This document shows, in pieces, positions 8,065 through 19,013 of a DNA stretch of 64,000 bases. The position numbers were made by a program, and so were the translations under genes. Each line of letters begins with the position of its first letter. Position 1 is the stretch's first letter. The stretch covers positions 1,178,001 through 1,242,000 of the forward strand of contig NZ_CCBB010000001.1 of assembly GCF_000613185.1 (NCBI RefSeq). The letters are read 5' to 3'. The stretch is from Mycolicibacterium cosmeticum (GTDB taxonomy: Bacteria; Actinomycetota; Actinomycetes; Mycobacteriales; Mycobacteriaceae). The notes under the pieces were generated by a model, which made no database searches, was not told the DNA's origin, and saw only the letters and a list, made by a program, of their open reading frames with translations.

Positions 8065-8508
8065 GTGGGACACCCAGCACGGCGATCGGACGCAGGTGAC
8101 TCCGCGCGGCCGGCCAAGAAGGCGGCCAAGAAGGCGGCGAAGAGGGCTCCGGCGAAAAAGGCGGTCAAGAAAGCTCCTGGCAAGAAGGTCCCCGGCAAGA
8201 AAGCCCCCGGAAAGAAGGCAGGCGGCGCGAAAGCTGCTGGCAAAAAGGCGAATTCGGGCAACCCACCACCACCGGGCGGCTCGAAAAGACCTTCCCCCGG
8301 AGATCCCGCCATGGGGTTACCGCAGTTGCCGGAGCCGCCCAGCGATCCACGGAAGATACTCGGACTGGGCGAGGTGTTCACCGCCGCAGACGTGCGGCGA
8401 GCGTGGCGTCGGTACGCCGCCCGGCATCATCCAGACCAAGGCGGTGACGCCGCGACATTCACCAGAGGGCGCCTCGCCTACGAGACCCTCACCCGGCGCA
8501 CCTCGTGA
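8065..8508 (+). CDS. J-domain protein with Lys/Ala/Pro-rich N-terminal tail
   Basis: A 147-residue protein in two parts. Residues about 17-60 are a basic low-complexity tail built from AKKA, PAKKA and PGKK units, like the C-terminal tails of actinobacterial HU (HupB) and histone H1. After a Pro/Gly linker, residues about 92-145 form a J-domain with the HPD motif (ARHHPDQGG), the loop that stimulates the ATPase of Hsp70/DnaK. No Gly/Phe region, zinc fingers or substrate-binding domain of full DnaJ are present. The tail may bind nucleic acid and recruit DnaK there; that is inference. GTG 8065 has GAAAGG upstream. The stop overlaps the next gene (GTGA), so the two are coupled. Confidence 0.75.
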   Translation: MGHPARRSDAGDSARPAKKAAKKAAKRAPAKKAVKKAPGKKVPGKKAPGKKAGGAKAAGKKANSGNPPPPGGSKRPSPGDPAMGLPQLPEPPSDPRKILGLGEVFTAADVRRAWRRYAARHHPDQGGDAATFTRGRLAYETLTRRTS

Positions 8509-9773
8509 CGCCCGGCACGCCGAGCGACTTGCGCCGCTCGCTGCGGGCCCTGAACGCGGTGAACTTCTTCATCGCCGACGTGCAGTCCGGACTCGGCCCC
8601 TTCCTCGGGGTGTACCTGATCAACATGCACGGCTGGAACCCGGCGAGCATCGGCGTGATGCTGACCCTCGGTGGCGCGATCGGGTTGTTCCTCAACGCGC
8701 CGGCGGGTGCGTTGATCGACAAGTCGACGCACAAACGCACCTTGCTCGCCGTCGCCGCCGCCTTGACCTCGGTGGGAACCCTCATCGTCACGCTGGAGCC
8801 GACGCTGGCGGTGGTGACCGCGGCGCAACTTCTGACGGGGATCGGTGGTGTGGTCGTCGGCCCGGTGCTCGCGGCGATGGCGCTGGGCTTGGTGGGTCCG
8901 AAACGCTATGCGGCGCAGACGGGACAGATGACGGCGTTCAACCACGCCGGGAATGTGGTGGGTTCCACCGTCGCGGGCCTGGCCGGCTACCTGGTGAGCC
9001 TGCGGTTGGGCTTCTGGATCGCCAGCCTGTTCGGCATTCTCGTGGTGCTGACCACGATGATGGTCAAGGGATCGCTGATCGATGACCGGCGGGCCCGCGG
9101 CCTGCGCAGCGACGACGGAACCGGCGACCGACCGTCCGGATTCGGTGTGCTGCTGCGCAATCGGCCGCTGCTGATGCTCGCCGCCGTCGTCGGGTTGTGG
9201 CAACTCGCCAACGGGGCCATGCTGCCCATCGCCGGACAACAACTGGCGCTGGGCCACAGCCACACCGGGGCGCTCTACCAGGCCGCGCTGATCATCGTCG
9301 CCCAAGTGGTGATGATCCCGATGGCCCTGCTGACCGGGTCGACAGAACGCTGGGGTCGTAAACCCCTCTTCCTGCTGGCGTTCGCCGTACTCCCCTTGCG
9401 TGGATTGCTCTTCGCCTGCGCCGGCAATCCGGCGCTGGTGATCGCGATCCAACTGCTCGACGGCGTGGGCGCCGGTCTGCAAGGACCGTTGTTCGCGGTC
9501 ATGGTCGCCGACCTGACCAGGGGAACCGGTCGCTACAACGTGGCGATGGGCGCGGCCACCATGGTGCAAGGTATCGGCGGCGCACTGAGCCCGACGTTGG
9601 CCGGTGCGGTGTACGCCGGATTCGGCTATGCCGCAGCCATGCTCACGTTGACGGCCATCGCGGTGCTGGCGTTGGTGGTGCTGGTGGTCGGCGTCCCGGA
9701 AACCCTGAACCGGGACGCCGACGCCCCGGCCCGCGATGACCAGCCCGAAGGCGAGGCCACCGTGGCCGGTTGA
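8505..9773 (+). CDS. MFS transporter
   Basis: A 422-residue major facilitator protein with about twelve TM segments in two halves separated by a charged loop (IDDRRARGLRSDDGTGD, near residue 195). The cytoplasmic loop after TM2 contains DKSTHKR, a variant of the MFS motif A. The second half has AERWGRKP-like STERWGRKPLF, the equivalent motif. No substrate can be read; such actinobacterial 12-TM carriers are usually exporters of small molecules. It starts at GTG 8505, overlapping the J-domain gene by four bases. Its end lies just before the convergent tRNA-Cys gene. Confidence 0.85.
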   Translation: MTPGTPSDLRRSLRALNAVNFFIADVQSGLGPFLGVYLINMHGWNPASIGVMLTLGGAIGLFLNAPAGALIDKSTHKRTLLAVAAALTSVGTLIVTLEPTLAVVTAAQLLTGIGGVVVGPVLAAMALGLVGPKRYAAQTGQMTAFNHAGNVVGSTVAGLAGYLVSLRLGFWIASLFGILVVLTTMMVKGSLIDDRRARGLRSDDGTGDRPSGFGVLLRNRPLLMLAAVVGLWQLANGAMLPIAGQQLALGHSHTGALYQAALIIVAQVVMIPMALLTGSTERWGRKPLFLLAFAVLPLRGLLFACAGNPALVIAIQLLDGVGAGLQGPLFAVMVADLTRGTGRYNVAMGAATMVQGIGGALSPTLAGAVYAGFGYAAAMLTLTAIAVLALVVLVVGVPETLNRDADAPARDDQPEGEATVAG

Positions 9774-9786
9774 CGCCGGTCGGTGC

Positions 9787-9860
9787 TGGAGCGAGTGACG
9801 GGACTCGAACCCGTGTAAACGGCTTTGCAGGCCGGTGCCTAGCCACTCAGCCACACCCGC
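9787..9860 (-). tRNA. tRNA-Cys (GCA)
   Basis: On the minus strand a 71-nt cloverleaf plus encoded CCA. The acceptor stem is GCGGGTG with CACTCGC (one G-T pair), the anticodon stem is CCGGC/GCCG-type with loop CTGCAAA (anticodon GCA), the T arm is ACGGG-TTCGAGT-CCCGT, and the discriminator is T. The U73 discriminator and GCA anticodon are the known identity elements for cysteine. Confidence 0.95.
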
Positions 9861-9920
9861 AGCACCACGAACACTGCCACCACCGCCGACCAGTGCCAAC
9901 GGTTGCGCTCGCCGTGATCG

Positions 9921-10673
9921 CTATTCGTGCGGCAAGCCCGCGGCGACCCCCCGCTGCGGCCAGCCGGGTGGGGAGTCCTCCCATGGTTCCTGCCTGCCGA
10001 ACGGCGTGAGGTCCAGGAACGGATAGCCGACGGCGGCGTGGTCCAGCCCGCGGGCATACGCCGAGTAGGTGTGGAACACCTCGTCGCCGCGGCGCAGGAA
10101 GACGCTGGCACCCGGCCAGTCCCCGCGCAGGTCACGATCCGACCAGCCGTCGGCGTGCAACTCGTCGAGGGACTTGTAGTTGTATTGCACCTCAGCCCGT
10201 TCCGGGTCGAGCGTGACGCCGAAGTCATAGGTGAAGTCTCCGTCCCGCGACGAGTACCACGGGAACGTCCAGCCGTGCGCGTCGCGATACCGGGCGATGC
10301 TGGCGTAGGGCGCGCGAGACACGCAGGCGAAGGTGACCCCTTTGGCCGTCAGCAAGGCCCGGTCCGATTCGGTGAACGTGAGGTCGGCGGCGGCCGTGCA
10401 ACTGGGGCACCCCTGGTCGATATCGTCGAGCCACATGAAGTGGTGGATGTAGAGCTGCTGGCGTCCCTCGAAGAGGTCGACCAGGCCGACTTCGCCGGCA
10501 GGCCCGTCGAACCGGTAGTCCTTGTCCACCTTCACCATCGGCAACCGCCGGCGTTCGGCGTTGACGGCGTCGCGCAGATGGGTGACTTCACGTTCCCGCG
10601 CCAACAGCCGCTTCCGGGCCACCAGCCACTGTTCACGGGACACCACATCGGGATAAGCGGTGCTCAACGACAT
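9921..10673 (-). CDS. DUF899 family protein (thioredoxin-like fold)
   Basis: A 250-residue soluble protein of the DUF899 family. Recognisable pieces are REQWLVARKRLLAREREVTH near the N-terminus, the block HHFMWLDDIDQGCPSCT with a CPSC pair about residues 88-91, APYASIARYRDAHGWTFPWYSS, and a terminal LDLTPFGRQE. Members have a thioredoxin-like core, and the CxxC here would fit a redox-active site, although no reaction is established. The gene is monocistronic, facing away from the mgtC-like gene and converging on nothing but the tRNA-Cys gene read in the same direction. Function unknown. Confidence 0.85.
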   Translation of the reverse strand: MSLSTAYPDVVSREQWLVARKRLLAREREVTHLRDAVNAERRRLPMVKVDKDYRFDGPAGEVGLVDLFEGRQQLYIHHFMWLDDIDQGCPSCTAAADLTFTESDRALLTAKGVTFACVSRAPYASIARYRDAHGWTFPWYSSRDGDFTYDFGVTLDPERAEVQYNYKSLDELHADGWSDRDLRGDWPGASVFLRRGDEVFHTYSAYARGLDHAAVGYPFLDLTPFGRQEPWEDSPPGWPQRGVAAGLPHE

Positions 10674-10764
10674 CGGTCGACCTCCTTCGAGTCCGGTCGT
10701 GATGCAGACCTGGCGCGCCGCGGAAATTCATCGCGGCGGACCTCGCGCGGTCTAGGTTGTTCGC

Positions 10765-11499
10765 ATGATTGAGTGGCTGGCCGATCCCCCACTGTTCGGC
10801 GGTCCCGGCCAGGGCACCCGTCAGGTCGTCGAGTTGTTCGCCGCCTTCGGCTTGACCGCGCTGATCGGACTGGAACGCGAGATCCAGGGCAAGGCCGCGG
10901 GGCTGCGCACCCAGACCATCGTCGGCACCGCCGCGGCGTTGATCATGCTGATCAGCAAGTACGGATTCTCCGACGTGCTGGTCGCCGGGACGGTCATGGT
11001 CGACCCGTCCCGGGTGGCGGCCCAGATCGTCTCGGGTATCGGCTTTCTCGGCGCGGGCATCATCATCACCCGCCGCGGCGCGGTGCACGGTCTGACCACC
11101 GCGGCGGCGGTGTGGGAATCGGCGGCCATCGGCATGGCCGCCGGCGCGGGACTGCTGCTGCTGGCCGTCACGGTGACGGCAATCCACTTCCTGATCATCG
11201 TCGGGTTCATGCCGGTGGCACGCCGGCTGGCGGCCCGGTTGTCCGGATCGGTCCGCATGCACGTCACCTACGAGGAGGGCCGCGGCGTCATGACGCAGCT
11301 CCTGGCGGCCTGCGATCGGCGCCGCTGGCAGCTCACCGAATTGGCCGCCGACCCCGGCGGGAAACCACTCGACGCCCCGGCCCATCTGTCCGGGGCGATC
11401 CTCACCCTGGCCGGCAACGGCGTCACCCAGGCCCCGTTGGTGCTCGCCGGCATCGACGGGGTGACCTCGATCCGTCAGCTCGACGAGGATCCGGACTGA
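10765..11499 (+). CDS. MgtC/SapB family membrane protein
   Basis: A 244-residue protein. The N-terminal 145 residues contain four or five TM helices with the MgtC signature (LIGLEREIQGKAAGLRTQTIVG and GIGFLGAGIIITRRGAVHGLTTAAAVW, split across TM loops). The C-terminal 90 residues form a soluble ACT-like domain. MgtC proteins inhibit the F1Fo ATP synthase or modulate membrane potential under low magnesium or inside macrophages. The gene stands alone. Its 3' end overlaps the convergent MFS gene by 25 bases, so the two transcripts are antisense at their ends. Confidence 0.88.
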   Translation: MIEWLADPPLFGGPGQGTRQVVELFAAFGLTALIGLEREIQGKAAGLRTQTIVGTAAALIMLISKYGFSDVLVAGTVMVDPSRVAAQIVSGIGFLGAGIIITRRGAVHGLTTAAAVWESAAIGMAAGAGLLLLAVTVTAIHFLIIVGFMPVARRLAARLSGSVRMHVTYEEGRGVMTQLLAACDRRRWQLTELAADPGGKPLDAPAHLSGAILTLAGNGVTQAPLVLAGIDGVTSIRQLDEDPD

Positions 11500-12908
11500 G
11501 GTGCCGGCCGGGTGGCCCGGTAGGCGGCCACCGCGGTAACCGCCGCCAGCGCGCTGAACACCGCGAACATCCACCGCGCCGCCGACACGTCATCGTGCTG
11601 CGCGTTGACGATCACACCGGCCAGGCCCGCGCCGAACGCCCCGCAGATCAGCTGCACGGTGTTGATCGCCGCGGCCGCGGTGGCGCCTTCGGTCGACGGG
11701 TCCTGCACGGTTCCCATCGCCCACGCCGACAGGTGCGGCCACGCCATCCCGATCCCGGTTCCGGTCACCAGCAAGGCCAGTGCCCAGCCGATGGTCACCC
11801 CGACGGAGGCGTCCGGGCGCACGCTCAGGGCCGCCGACCCCAACCCGATCGCCATCACCAGCGGCGCGACGGCCACGATCCGGACCACCGCCCGACGCCG
11901 GTCCACCGACGCGCTGACCAGTTCGCCGCTGGTCCATCCGACCGCGAGGGCGACACCGAGGAACCCGGCCACCACCGGCTCGAGGTGGGCCAGCCGCTGC
12001 CCGAACAACGGCACGTACATGTCCACCATCGTCGCGGCCATCAACAGGCCCAGGGTCAGGTACATCCACTTCAGCGGTCCGGGCCGGAAAGCGCTGGGCG
12101 GCAACACCGATAACGCCTGAGCCGCCCGCACCCGGTCCACCGCCAGGAAGGCCGCGATCAAACCCAGCCCACCGGCCAGCAGCACCGCCGTCAAGACCGG
12201 GTTGCGCGGGATGCCGGCCACACTGATGACCAGCGCCGCCGCACCCAACAACAACAGGGACCAGACCGGGATCCGCAGCGCAGCCGCCTCGGTGCCGGTG
12301 GCCGCCCGACCGGGCAGCGCGACGGGCACCAGCACGGCCATGGCCGCGGTGAGGATCACCAGGACCCCGAAAGCCCAACGCCACGAGCCGAATTGCGCAA
12401 AAAGTCCGCCACCGGCGGGCCCGAGCAGGGTGCCCACCCCCCACATCGCCGACACCAGCGCCGAGGCCCGCACCCACAACGATTGCGGCAGCGCCGCATT
12501 GATGACCGCATAACCCAGCCCGGCCAGCAGCCCACCGGCCGCGCCCTGCACCGTCCGGCCGAGGAGCAGGAATTCCATCGTGGGCGCGATGGCGCACAAC
12601 AGGCTGCCCGCACCGAACACCGTGAGCCCGGCCAGATACGCCCGGCGCGGCCCCAGCCGGCTCAGCACCGCGCCGACGGTGGTGGCCGCCACCACCGAGG
12701 CGACCAGGTACACCGTGGTGACCCAGGCGTAGAACCGGTGCCCGCCGATCTCGGCGACCGCGCTGGGCAGCAGGCTGATGGTGAGGAACTCGTTGGTCGC
12801 ATACAACGCGACGCCACCGGCCAGAACCGTCGATGCCCCAAGATGTTTCGGTCCCAGCAGCTCCCGCCAACTGCCTGCGGTCGCGGTGTCGGCGCGCGTC
12901 TCGGTCAC
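11475..12908 (-). CDS. MFS drug-type exporter (Rv1634-like)
   Basis: A 477-residue MFS protein with about fourteen TM segments, the DHA2 size class used for drug/H+ antiport. Loop 2-3 holds SRLGPRRAYLAG, a motif A variant. The position next to uvrB matches M. tuberculosis Rv1634, an annotated drug-efflux protein of similar length (471 aa). The soluble N-terminus ends near LGPKHLGAST. It is probably a separate transcription unit from uvrB, from which it is separated by 44 bases on the same strand. Substrates unknown. Confidence 0.87.
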   Translation of the reverse strand: MTETRADTATAGSWRELLGPKHLGASTVLAGGVALYATNEFLTISLLPSAVAEIGGHRFYAWVTTVYLVASVVAATTVGAVLSRLGPRRAYLAGLTVFGAGSLLCAIAPTMEFLLLGRTVQGAAGGLLAGLGYAVINAALPQSLWVRASALVSAMWGVGTLLGPAGGGLFAQFGSWRWAFGVLVILTAAMAVLVPVALPGRAATGTEAAALRIPVWSLLLLGAAALVISVAGIPRNPVLTAVLLAGGLGLIAAFLAVDRVRAAQALSVLPPSAFRPGPLKWMYLTLGLLMAATMVDMYVPLFGQRLAHLEPVVAGFLGVALAVGWTSGELVSASVDRRRAVVRIVAVAPLVMAIGLGSAALSVRPDASVGVTIGWALALLVTGTGIGMAWPHLSAWAMGTVQDPSTEGATAAAAINTVQLICGAFGAGLAGVIVNAQHDDVSAARWMFAVFSALAAVTAVAAYRATRPAPQSGSSSS

Positions 12909-12952
12909 GACGGCGACGCTAGAGGCTCAACCGCGGTTGAGGTCAAGGTGCG

Positions 12953-15124
<2,172 letters not shown>

Positions 15125-15183
15125 GGTCACCAGGTTAAGCGCGGACACCGACATCTTCATTCCCCCTGGGTTACGGTGACGCC

Positions 15184-15477
15184 GTGCCCGAACCCGCCCG
15201 CATCGCGTTGCGTCTGCTGGGCCTGCTGTTGTTGCTCGGCGGCCTGGCCTGCGCGGTATTGCTGATCTGGCCCGGACCAGCGCAGATCGCCGCGTTCCTG
15301 GGCTCCAGCTGCGCCTCTGACGACAGCGGCGTCAGTCACCAGTGCAGTTGGCTGGAGGCCGCCGATCTGGTGTGGACCGGATGCTGGGTGGCGATCGTCA
15401 TCGGCTTCGTGCTGCGGCTGTTGACCCGGCCGGCGGGCAAAGGCCCGCTGGTGCTGGATCTGCGTAGGTGGCGGTGA
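15184..15477 (+). CDS. Small two-TM membrane protein
   Basis: A 97-residue protein divergent from uvrB. It has one hydrophobic helix near the N-terminus ([19 protein letters not shown]) and a second one at about residues 62-80 ([18 protein letters not shown]). The loop between them contains two cysteines (SSCASDDSG and HQCSW) and would be outside the cell, so a disulfide is possible. It starts at GTG 15184. The end overlaps the DUF402 gene by ten bases, so the two are cotranscribed. Function unknown. Confidence 0.7.
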   Translation: MPEPARIALRLLGLLLLLGGLACAVLLIWPGPAQIAAFLGSSCASDDSGVSHQCSWLEAADLVWTGCWVAIVIGFVLRLLTRPAGKGPLVLDLRRWR

Positions 15478-15983
15478 GCGTCCATCCGCCCAAACGCGAG
15501 GTCTTCGATCTGCGCGCGGCAACCAACACCGATCCCAAGGGCATCGTGCGCGCCGTCGACGTCTACACGGTGCGGCCCTGGGGGTTGTACATGGCCCGCC
15601 CGACCCCGGGCCGGGCACAGTTCCACTACCTGGAGTCCTGGCTGCTGCCCGATCTGGATCTGCGCGCGTCGGTGTTCCACTTCAACCCCGGGTACGAGCG
15701 GGACCAGGACTTCTACCTGGACGTGGGCCGGTACACCGCCGGCGCCGACAGGTGGCAGGCCGAAGACCATTACCTGGACCTGGTGGTGCGCACCGGCCGC
15801 GACGTCGGCCTGACCGACGTCGACGAGCTGCTCGCCGCCGCCGGGGCGGGCCTGCTGAGCGCGGACACCGCCCAACGGGCCATCCACACCGCGGTTGCCA
15901 CGGTGGACGCGCTGGCCCGCCACGACTACGACCTCGGGCGCTGGCTGCGAGGTCGGGATATGCCGCTGACCTGGCGGGCGTAA
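15468..15983 (+). CDS. DUF402 domain protein (Rv1632c-like)
   Basis: A 171-residue soluble protein. The DUF402 signature is visible as YTVRPWGLYMARPTPG, HYLESWLLP, and the acidic core FYLDVGRYT followed by YLDLVVR, where family members hold divalent metal for nucleoside di/triphosphate hydrolysis. That activity is known for relatives; for this one it is inference. It lies between uvrB and coaE as does Rv1632c in M. tuberculosis, although Rv1632c itself may differ in length. GTG 15468 lies inside the preceding gene; its TAA overlaps a possible ATG of the next gene (TAATG). Confidence 0.8.
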   Translation: MAVSVHPPKREVFDLRAATNTDPKGIVRAVDVYTVRPWGLYMARPTPGRAQFHYLESWLLPDLDLRASVFHFNPGYERDQDFYLDVGRYTAGADRWQAEDHYLDLVVRTGRDVGLTDVDELLAAAGAGLLSADTAQRAIHTAVATVDALARHDYDLGRWLRGRDMPLTWRA

Positions 15984-16516
15984 TGTCTGGCGGTATGAGT
16001 GTTACCAGGCGCGCAGGAGTGGCTGGGGTCGGTTCTGCCCTGTCGGTCTTGGTGCTGTGCGCGGGGCAGTTGTTCCCGGCGGTCGCGACGGCCGACCCGG
16101 AACCGGCACCACCGCCCCCACCGGCCACGGATCCGGCTGCCCCGTTGTTACACAACGTCACCTACAAGGCCAGGGCTGACGGCACCTCACGCGGCGCGGT
16201 GGTGGCCTACAAGGCCGACGACCACAACGTCAACAGCGAGCAACCCACGCTGCTGCCCGGGCAGACGTTCGAGATCAACACGGTGATGGCGGATCCGAAG
16301 CTGGCCGGAATGGAGCTGTCCATCCAGTGGCCCTACGGCTCCAACCTGCACTGCGAGATCCTGGTGGACGACCAGACCGTGGCGCAGGCCGATCAGTTCA
16401 TCGCCCCGCGGGTGTTCCGCGTGAAGGATGACCCGCTGTACGGCACGCTGCAATGCGGTGCGCCGCTGAACATCCCGGTGCCCGGCCAGGAGCCCGTCCC
16501 GCCGCCGGCGCAGTAG
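15983..16516 (+). CDS. Secreted protein, unknown function
   Basis: A 177-residue exported protein. There are two in-frame starts: ATG 15983, overlapping the preceding stop as TAATG, and ATG 15995 (MSVTRRAG); coupling favours the first, signal-peptide shape the second. The signal peptide ends near VATADPE. A Pro-rich stretch (PEPAPPPPPA) follows, then a globular domain of about 120 residues with two cysteines (LHCEIL and LQCGAPL), probably a disulfide-linked beta sandwich. The C-terminus is again Pro-rich. I do not recognise the domain. It is the last gene of a three-gene rightward unit and converges with coaE, four bases apart. Confidence 0.7.
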   Translation: MSGGMSVTRRAGVAGVGSALSVLVLCAGQLFPAVATADPEPAPPPPPATDPAAPLLHNVTYKARADGTSRGAVVAYKADDHNVNSEQPTLLPGQTFEINTVMADPKLAGMELSIQWPYGSNLHCEILVDDQTVAQADQFIAPRVFRVKDDPLYGTLQCGAPLNIPVPGQEPVPPPAQ

Positions 16517-16520
16517 CGGC

Positions 16521-17684
16521 TCACGGCTGCCAGCCGGTGCCCTCGGCCCACAGCTGCGCGCGCCGATAGTTGTCCAGGAACCACGGCTCCTTGGCGACGG
16601 CGTAGTCCGGGGCGGCCAGCGCCGCGTGCTTGGCCGCCAGATAGTCGGCGCGCACACCGGGATTGGCGCGCAGCCACGCGACGAACAACAGCGCGAACCG
16701 CTGATTGGGCCAGCCGTCCACCCGGAGATGCACGTTGGTGGGCCGGCCCGGATCCGCCGAGGCGTGGAACCGCTTGTGCCACACGGCCGGATCGTCGCCG
16801 TGCACGGAGTCCATCGTGAACGCCGGGACCCGCGGATAGCCGGCGGCCAGCAGCGCGTCGGCGAGTTCGTCGGCCACGTCGAGGCCGGGCACGGTGATCT
16901 GGATGTCGATGACGTCCTTGCCGTCCATGCCCGGCACCGCGGTGGAGCCGATGTGGTCGATCCGCACCGCACGGTGCCCACAGGCGGTGTTGAGCCGGGC
17001 GATGATCCGCTGCGCCTGTTCGGCCCAGTCCGGGTCGTAGGTCACCACGGAGGGTTCCCGGCGGGCCGGAACGCCGGCCTTGAGGTTGTGCGCGAACGGC
17101 AGGATGCGCTCGTGCCACAACCAGCGCGCCTTCTCCACCAGTTCGCCCGGCGAGCCCGAATTGTCCAGCCACACATCGGCGACCGCCCGGCGTTGTTCCT
17201 CGGTGGCCTGGGCGGCGATGCGGGCCCGGGCGTCGGCCTCGGTGAAGCCGCGGTACTCGATGAGCCGCTTGACGCGCAGCTCGGGGTCCGCGTGCACCAC
17301 GACCACCAACGGGAACATCGGCGCCATGTGGGATTCCACCAGCAGCGGGATGTCCTCCACGATCACGGCGTCGGTGCCTGCGGCTTCGATCAGTTCGGAG
17401 CGCCGGTGCGCGACCAGCGGGTGCACGATCCCGTTGAGGGTCTGGCGCTTCTCCTCGTCGCTGAACGCGACGGCCGCCAGCGCGGGCCGGTTCAGTGCGC
17501 CGTCGGGCTGCAGAATGCCGTCCCCGAAAGCCTCGACCAGCCGGGCCAGGCCTTCGGTTCCCGGTTCGACGACCTCCCGGGAGATGACGTCACCGTCGAC
17601 GACGATCCCGCCCAGTTCACTGAATGTCGAGGACACCGTCGACTTGCCCGCACCGATCCCACCGGTCAACCCAATCCGCAGCAC
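16521..17684 (-). CDS. coaE: Dephospho-CoA kinase with C-terminal GrpB-like domain
   Basis: The N-terminal 200 residues are dephospho-CoA kinase, the last step of coenzyme A synthesis, with P-loop GLTGGIGAGKSTVS and the family blocks VDGDVISREVVEPG and DIPLLVES. The C-terminal 180 residues are a GrpB/UPF0157 domain (RIDHIGSTAVPGMDG, DIQITV, HLRVDGWPNQRFALLF), a nucleotidyltransferase-fold module. This two-domain form, 387 residues here, is also the form of Rv1631 in M. tuberculosis, where the extra domain has been proposed to assist folding of the kinase part. It starts at GTG 17684. It is transcribed toward uvrB; the zinc-lipoprotein gene lies 29 bases upstream on the same strand. Confidence 0.95.
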   Translation of the reverse strand: MLRIGLTGGIGAGKSTVSSTFSELGGIVVDGDVISREVVEPGTEGLARLVEAFGDGILQPDGALNRPALAAVAFSDEEKRQTLNGIVHPLVAHRRSELIEAAGTDAVIVEDIPLLVESHMAPMFPLVVVVHADPELRVKRLIEYRGFTEADARARIAAQATEEQRRAVADVWLDNSGSPGELVEKARWLWHERILPFAHNLKAGVPARREPSVVTYDPDWAEQAQRIIARLNTACGHRAVRIDHIGSTAVPGMDGKDVIDIQITVPGLDVADELADALLAAGYPRVPAFTMDSVHGDDPAVWHKRFHASADPGRPTNVHLRVDGWPNQRFALLFVAWLRANPGVRADYLAAKHAALAAPDYAVAKEPWFLDNYRRAQLWAEGTGWQP

Positions 17685-17713
17685 CGCACCAGTCTGTCAG
17701 GCCCGATCCCGGC

Positions 17714-18949
17714 TCAGCCGGCGACGCCGGTCAGTTCGACGGTCGGGTGTGCCAGCTGCGTCTGGGCGACGGTCTTGCCGTCGGCCAGATTCACCGCGAC
17801 CAGCCGCTGGGCGGCCGGGTCGCTGACATAGGCGATGCCGTCCTGGATGTGCAGGTTGGGCATGGGCGACTGCCACACGTCGGGCTCCATCCAGGCGCCG
17901 ATGACCGGGATGTGCGCGGTGCGCTGGGCCGTCACCGGATCGAAGACGTGCAGGTGGCCGTCGGTGCCCAGGATGACCGCCTCACCCTTGGGGCCGCGGT
18001 CCAGGGACCGGAAGCTGTAGCTGGCGTCGATGGGCACCACCCGCAGGGCCCCGGTCGCGGTGTCGGTGAGGGTGAACCGGCGGGGCCGCTCCAGTTCGGC
18101 GTCCGGGTCGGTCTTGTAGTCGCCGAGCACCACCGGGGAGGCGTCGCTGCCGGCCTGGTTGCCGATCCGGCCGTACGGGTCGGGGCTGGCCACTTTGCGG
18201 ATGTCGTTGCCGCGCACGACGAGGATGCCGTCCTGGCAGCCGAAGGTCAGGACTCCTCCTGCGGCGGCAGCCTCACCGTGCAGCCCCGGGCAGCTCTCGT
18301 TGGTGGCCACGGGGACGCCGGTCCCGTCGAGAATGACCGCGCCGGAACGGGTCTCCTCGTCGCCGACGCTGACGACGGTGGTGCCGTCGGCGCGGGCCAC
18401 GGCGACACCGTGATGCGGCGTGGTCACGGTGGTGCTGCGGACGGCGGTGTCCCCCTTGAGGAGTTTGGCCGGGTCCACCACGTCGACGGCGCCGGTGCCG
18501 TCGCTGAAGAGGGTGAGCATGTCGTCGTGTGCCACCACATGGCCGGGTTCGGCGCCGCCGAAGCGGATATCGGTCAGCTTCGGGGGTGCCGTGTAGTGGT
18601 GGCCGTGGTCACCGTGCCGGTCGGTCCAGGTGCCCAGGTCCAGGACCGCGAAACCGTCGGACTGCGACACCAGGACGTGCCGGCCGTTGGCGGCGGAGTT
18701 GAGCCGCACGAACCCGTCCAGCGGGATATCGGCCACCTGGCGCAGGGTTTCGGCGTCGAGGACGAGCACTCCACCGTCGTAGCTCAACGCCAAACGTGGT
18801 GTGGGCGAAGCTTGTTCGGTGGGCTTGACCGACGTGGACGGCGCGGCCGGCTGCGGCGAGGTGGCTGCGGTGTCACCGTCGGGTTTACCGCAGCCCGCGG
18901 CGATCAGCGAAACGGACAGCGCGGCAAGGACTCGCATCGGCGTCGACAT
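17714..18949 (-). CDS. AztD-like zinc-binding lipoprotein (metallochaperone family)
   Basis: A 411-residue lipoprotein: signal peptide with lipobox LIAAGC, then a Pro/Thr/Ser-rich linker, then repeated beta-strand blocks of a propeller. The histidine-rich insertion DRHGDHGHHYT near residue 114 is typical of AztD, the periplasmic zinc chaperone that hands zinc to the AztC binding protein. Further His residues (HVVAHDD, TPHHGVAV) could complete the zinc sites. No aztABC transporter genes lie nearby, so the partner must be elsewhere or the role differs. A Zur-type box 20 bases before the start codon says that it is induced by zinc shortage. Start ATG 18949; ATG 18937 is possible. Confidence 0.82.
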   Translation of the reverse strand: MSTPMRVLAALSVSLIAAGCGKPDGDTAATSPQPAAPSTSVKPTEQASPTPRLALSYDGGVLVLDAETLRQVADIPLDGFVRLNSAANGRHVLVSQSDGFAVLDLGTWTDRHGDHGHHYTAPPKLTDIRFGGAEPGHVVAHDDMLTLFSDGTGAVDVVDPAKLLKGDTAVRSTTVTTPHHGVAVARADGTTVVSVGDEETRSGAVILDGTGVPVATNESCPGLHGEAAAAGGVLTFGCQDGILVVRGNDIRKVASPDPYGRIGNQAGSDASPVVLGDYKTDPDAELERPRRFTLTDTATGALRVVPIDASYSFRSLDRGPKGEAVILGTDGHLHVFDPVTAQRTAHIPVIGAWMEPDVWQSPMPNLHIQDGIAYVSDPAAQRLVAVNLADGKTVAQTQLAHPTVELTGVAG

Positions 18950-18969
18950 GACGGCGAGTCAAACAGTTG

Positions 18970-18986
18970 TTGAAAATGATTGTCAA
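18970..18986. promoter_or_regulatory. Zur box
   Basis: TTGAAAATGATTGTCAA, a near-palindrome matching the mycobacterial Zur motif (core GAAAATnATTnTC). It lies 21-37 bases upstream of the AztD-like start codon, positioned to overlap the promoter. Zinc-loaded Zur would repress the gene, with release on zinc limitation. Confidence 0.85.
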
Positions 18987-19013
18987 AAAGCGATATGTGC
19001 ATGTGCCGCAACG

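Noticed and set aside
16521..17684. CoaE-GrpB fusion as a novelty
   Set aside because: The same two-domain protein is known in M. tuberculosis (Rv1631); it is listed as a feature only.
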